Below, one piece after another: positions 62,192 to 64,000 of a DNA stretch of 64,000 nucleotides. Made by a program: the position numbers and the translations under genes. How positions within the stretch are numbered: position 1 is the first letter of the stretch; the number at the start of each line of letters is the position of its first letter. A model generated the notes under the pieces. That model was not told where the DNA came from, searched no databases, and was given only the letters and a program-made list of their open reading frames with translations. This DNA is from JAHCHG01 sp038251885 (lineage in GTDB: Bacteria; Acidobacteriota; Blastocatellia; Pyrinomonadales; Pyrinomonadaceae), in contig JBBSAX010000001.1 in assembly GCA_038251885.1 (NCBI GenBank), positions 1 through 64,000 of the forward strand, in the 5' to 3' direction.

Positions 62192-62605
62192 ATGTTACTC
62201 AATCCGTTTTTACTAGAAAAAGCCTTTATTCAAACACGAAAACAAGTCCCGCGTGACTTAGGCGTGAAAATGAAAAATCGCCGCCATAATGCGCTGAAAA
62301 AAGCCTACGAGCGGCTGATCGAAAATCCGTATATTGATTATGAAAACGGAAAAATGTTGATTTTAAGCGATTCAATAACCGACAAAGGCGAAGCGAAATT
62401 TTATCGGACTTCTGCTCAAGAATGCCGTCTGATCGAGCCGTTAAATGTCCTGTGCCACGCTTTTTGGGAAGGTTTCCCGTGTTGGCATAAGGCGACGCTT
62501 GAAATTGTCGAAAATTATCTCTTAATTGAAAGCAATTTCATAAATGAACAAAGTAAAACTGTTGACAGCGTGAACAGTTCAGGTGTCGCCACCGTGAACA
62601 GTTGA
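62192..62605 (+). CDS. Small protein with a SWIM-like zinc site
   Basis: 137 residues, 10 bp downstream of the helicase. ECRLIEPLNVLCHAFWEGFP then CWHKATLEIVENYLL gives Cys-x10-Cys...Cys-x-His, similar to SWIM-type zinc fingers (CxC...CxH) and the GxxCWH pattern is diagnostic. The N-terminal part is basic and helical. Possibly a DNA- or protein-binding helper of the methylase/helicase pair. Family not firmly recognised. Confidence 0.55.
   Translation: MLLNPFLLEKAFIQTRKQVPRDLGVKMKNRRHNALKKAYERLIENPYIDYENGKMLILSDSITDKGEAKFYRTSAQECRLIEPLNVLCHAFWEGFPCWHKATLEIVENYLLIESNFINEQSKTVDSVNSSGVATVNS
62557..62603. repeat. Short inverted/direct repeat cluster
   Basis: AACTGTT (62557-62563), AACAGTT (62573-62579) and AACAGTT (62597-62603): the first pair is an inverted repeat, the last two lie in direct repeats of CGTGAACAGTT (62569 and 62593). 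It overlaps the end of the preceding gene and lies about 150 bp before the sigma-54-type activator gene. It could be an operator. Confidence 0.5.
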
Positions 62606-62754
62606 GAGTTTTTCAAAAATCATTGTGATAGCCTGTTTTATTTATAACTCTCATTTCCTCTGTGGTTTAGTATCGTTTGTGTAAAGCTCTGAATCTTCGG
62701 CACACGATTTGAATTATAAGAACCGAAAACTTAATTCAAACCGAAAGAAAAAAG

Positions 62755-63858
62755 ATGACAAACTTTACTTTTCAAAATGCCGAAAAATGTGGCAAACGAC
62801 TTATTTCCGAATTGGAAAAGAAAATCGAGCGATATGCAAAAGTTCCGCATTACGTTTTGATCACCGGAGAACGCGGAACGGGCAAAACGACGATTGCTAA
62901 ACGGCTTCACGAGCAAAGCCCACGGGCGAAAAAGGAATTCGTCAACTTAAATTGTGCGAGTTTAACGGCGGAACTACTCGAATCCGAACTATTCGGCTAC
63001 GAAAAAGGAGCATTCACGGGCGCGAACGCTCCAAAAATGGGACTTTTTGAAATTGCGTCGGGCGGCACGCTTTTTTTGGACGAAATCGGCGAAATTCCGC
63101 TTATCCTTCAAGCCAAACTTCTGAAAGCAGTTGAAGAGAAACGAATTCGCCGCGTCGGAAGCAGTGTTGAACGTGCGGTTGATACGCGGATCATCGCCGC
63201 AACTTCGCAAAATCTCGAACAGATGGTTTTGGGTGGAAATTTTAGAGCCGATCTGTTTGACCGGCTGAACATTTTGCGGCTTGAAACAGTTCCGCTCAAA
63301 TTTCAAAAAGAAAAAATAGTAAAAATATTGACGGAAAGTTTGGAGAAAGAGCGTCAAATCATCGGGCGTAACAATTCTTTTGAAATTTCCGACGAAGCCG
63401 TAAAAATTCTTTTGTGCTACGAATGGCAAGGTAATTTTCGTGAACTTCATAATTTTGCGACGCGCATCGCGGTTGAATGTTTTGAACGAGAGATTATCTC
63501 AGCCGATGTGGTTTGTCAGGTATTGGGTTTAGAAACTCCAGAATATATTGTGCCGGAAACCACCGAAATAACGGCGGAAACGGTCATTGATTACGATTTT
63601 CGCACGGCTTCCGACAACCTCATCACCTTAACTATTGATCCGAAATCAGATGACCTTGACAGCATTTATATCAAAGCCGCCGGCATTCTTATCAATCATC
63701 GTTTAGCCGAAAATAACAACAGTATTCGGCAGACTGCACAAAGTTTGGGAACGGCTCATTCGACAATTTGCCGCCTTTTGGCAAAATTCAATGCCTGCGG
63801 CAATGTGAAACAATTTCCGCTTGAGGCTACAAGTGAAAAATTTGCCATAGCCGCCTAA
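62755..63858 (+). CDS. Sigma-54-type AAA+ transcriptional activator without receiver domain
   Basis: 367 residues: Walker A GERGTGKT (38-45), LESELFGYEKGAFTGANAPK with the sigma-54-contacting GAFTGA loop (85-90), Walker B TLFLDEIGE (105-113), R-finger region RRVGSS, and a C-terminal Fis-type HTH (SIRQTAQSLGTAHSTICRLL). No N-terminal receiver, GAF or PAS domain, so activity may be controlled by protein level or by a partner. It is a candidate regulator of the transfer genes; no sigma-54 promoter was recognised here. Confidence 0.85.
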   Translation: MTNFTFQNAEKCGKRLISELEKKIERYAKVPHYVLITGERGTGKTTIAKRLHEQSPRAKKEFVNLNCASLTAELLESELFGYEKGAFTGANAPKMGLFEIASGGTLFLDEIGEIPLILQAKLLKAVEEKRIRRVGSSVERAVDTRIIAATSQNLEQMVLGGNFRADLFDRLNILRLETVPLKFQKEKIVKILTESLEKERQIIGRNNSFEISDEAVKILLCYEWQGNFRELHNFATRIAVECFEREIISADVVCQVLGLETPEYIVPETTEITAETVIDYDFRTASDNLITLTIDPKSDDLDSIYIKAAGILINHRLAENNNSIRQTAQSLGTAHSTICRLLAKFNACGNVKQFPLEATSEKFAIAA

Positions 63859-63905
63859 AATTAAGGACAATAAAAATCAACAACTAGGAGAAACAGCAAA
63901 AATAT

Positions 63906-64000
63906 ATGGACGAAACCGAAAAAAATAATGAAGCGGCGGGCAAAACTGAGGATTGGGCAGTTCTGCCGTTTGATGAAACGGCAGATGACGCACGATGGAC
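63906..64000 (+). CDS. Start of an unidentified gene (cut by window edge)
   Basis: From ATG 63906, preceded by AGGAG, the frame reads MDETEKNNEAAGKTEDWAVL, then PFDETADDARW and continues out of the window. Acidic and probably unstructured N-terminus. It cannot be identified from 31 codons. Confidence 0.45.
   Translation, partial: MDETEKNNEAAGKTEDWAVLPFDETADDARW

Noticed and set aside
1..64000. CRISPR array
   Set aside because: No regularly spaced identical repeats with unique spacers; the thiC tails are far apart and irregular.

Overview
The window is a 64 kb piece of bacterial chromosome (or chromosome plus integrated element). Base composition looks moderately AT-rich by eye (not computed). 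The mix of genes (LytS/LytTR two-component pairs, many secreted alpha/beta hydrolases, DUF4386, Ycf48-like, Yip1 and DUF2975/XRE genes, plus a divergent type IV secretion locus) suggests an acidobacterium of the Blastocatellia type. That is an inference; there is no rRNA or other phylogenetic marker here. I saw no rRNA, tRNA or CRISPR array.

Region 1 (1-34.5 kb) is a patchwork of small accessory genes with little pathway logic: secreted esterases, three VOC proteins, an ABC-2 exporter, a Crp-like regulator, two LytS/LytTR pairs, a DUF2975/XRE pair, a secreted beta-lactamase-like hydrolase, a Tat-exported epimerase-like protein, an M61 peptidase, and an MBL-like protein followed by DoxX-like and TlpA-like genes. 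Gene debris is common: a frameshifted Yip1 gene, a frameshifted PDZ membrane protein, an esterase/DUF5694 chimera, an IS1182-type transposase remnant, a truncated CocE/NonD-like gene, an antitoxin beside a toxin stub, and a MITE-like element. Several families occur twice or more (DUF4386 plus its partner, LytS/LytTR, the IroE-like esterase, VOC), so this looks like a zone of repeated gain and loss.

The most unusual feature is a dispersed repeat made from the 3' end of thiC (phosphomethylpyrimidine synthase). Six copies lie at about 0.5, 1.4, 4.0, 5.6, 6.2 and 34.8 kb, all in the same orientation, and no thiC gene is in the window. The longest copy still encodes the FCSMKITQDVREYA segment of ThiC. 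Three copies (0.5, 5.6 and 6.2 kb) supply or abut the stop codon of an unrelated upstream gene, and one is fused in frame to a DUF4386 gene. The sixth copy lies just left of the conjugation region. I propose that the thiC 3' end has been an attachment or accretion site.

Region 2 (35.1 kb to the right edge) is a conjugative or mobilisable element backbone. A leftward operon encodes VirB8-, VirB9- and VirB10-like proteins, an AAA+ ATPase, a pseudopilin-like membrane protein, a VirD4/TraG coupling protein and a second small pseudopilin-like protein. A rightward operon encodes VirB2-, VirB3-, VirB4-, VirB5/TrbJ- and VirB6/TrbL-like proteins, and a VirB1-like transglycosylase faces away from it. 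Between the two halves lies a separate ECF sigma / anti-sigma / membrane protein / hydrolase operon, followed by three tandem 19-20 bp repeats like IS21-family ends and a terminator. Downstream come a Toprim primase-like protein, ParA, a winged-helix protein, a DNA N6-adenine methylase, a Strawberry-notch-type helicase, a small SWIM-like zinc protein and a sigma-54-type AAA+ activator without a receiver domain. I saw no relaxase, VirB11 or integrase inside the window.
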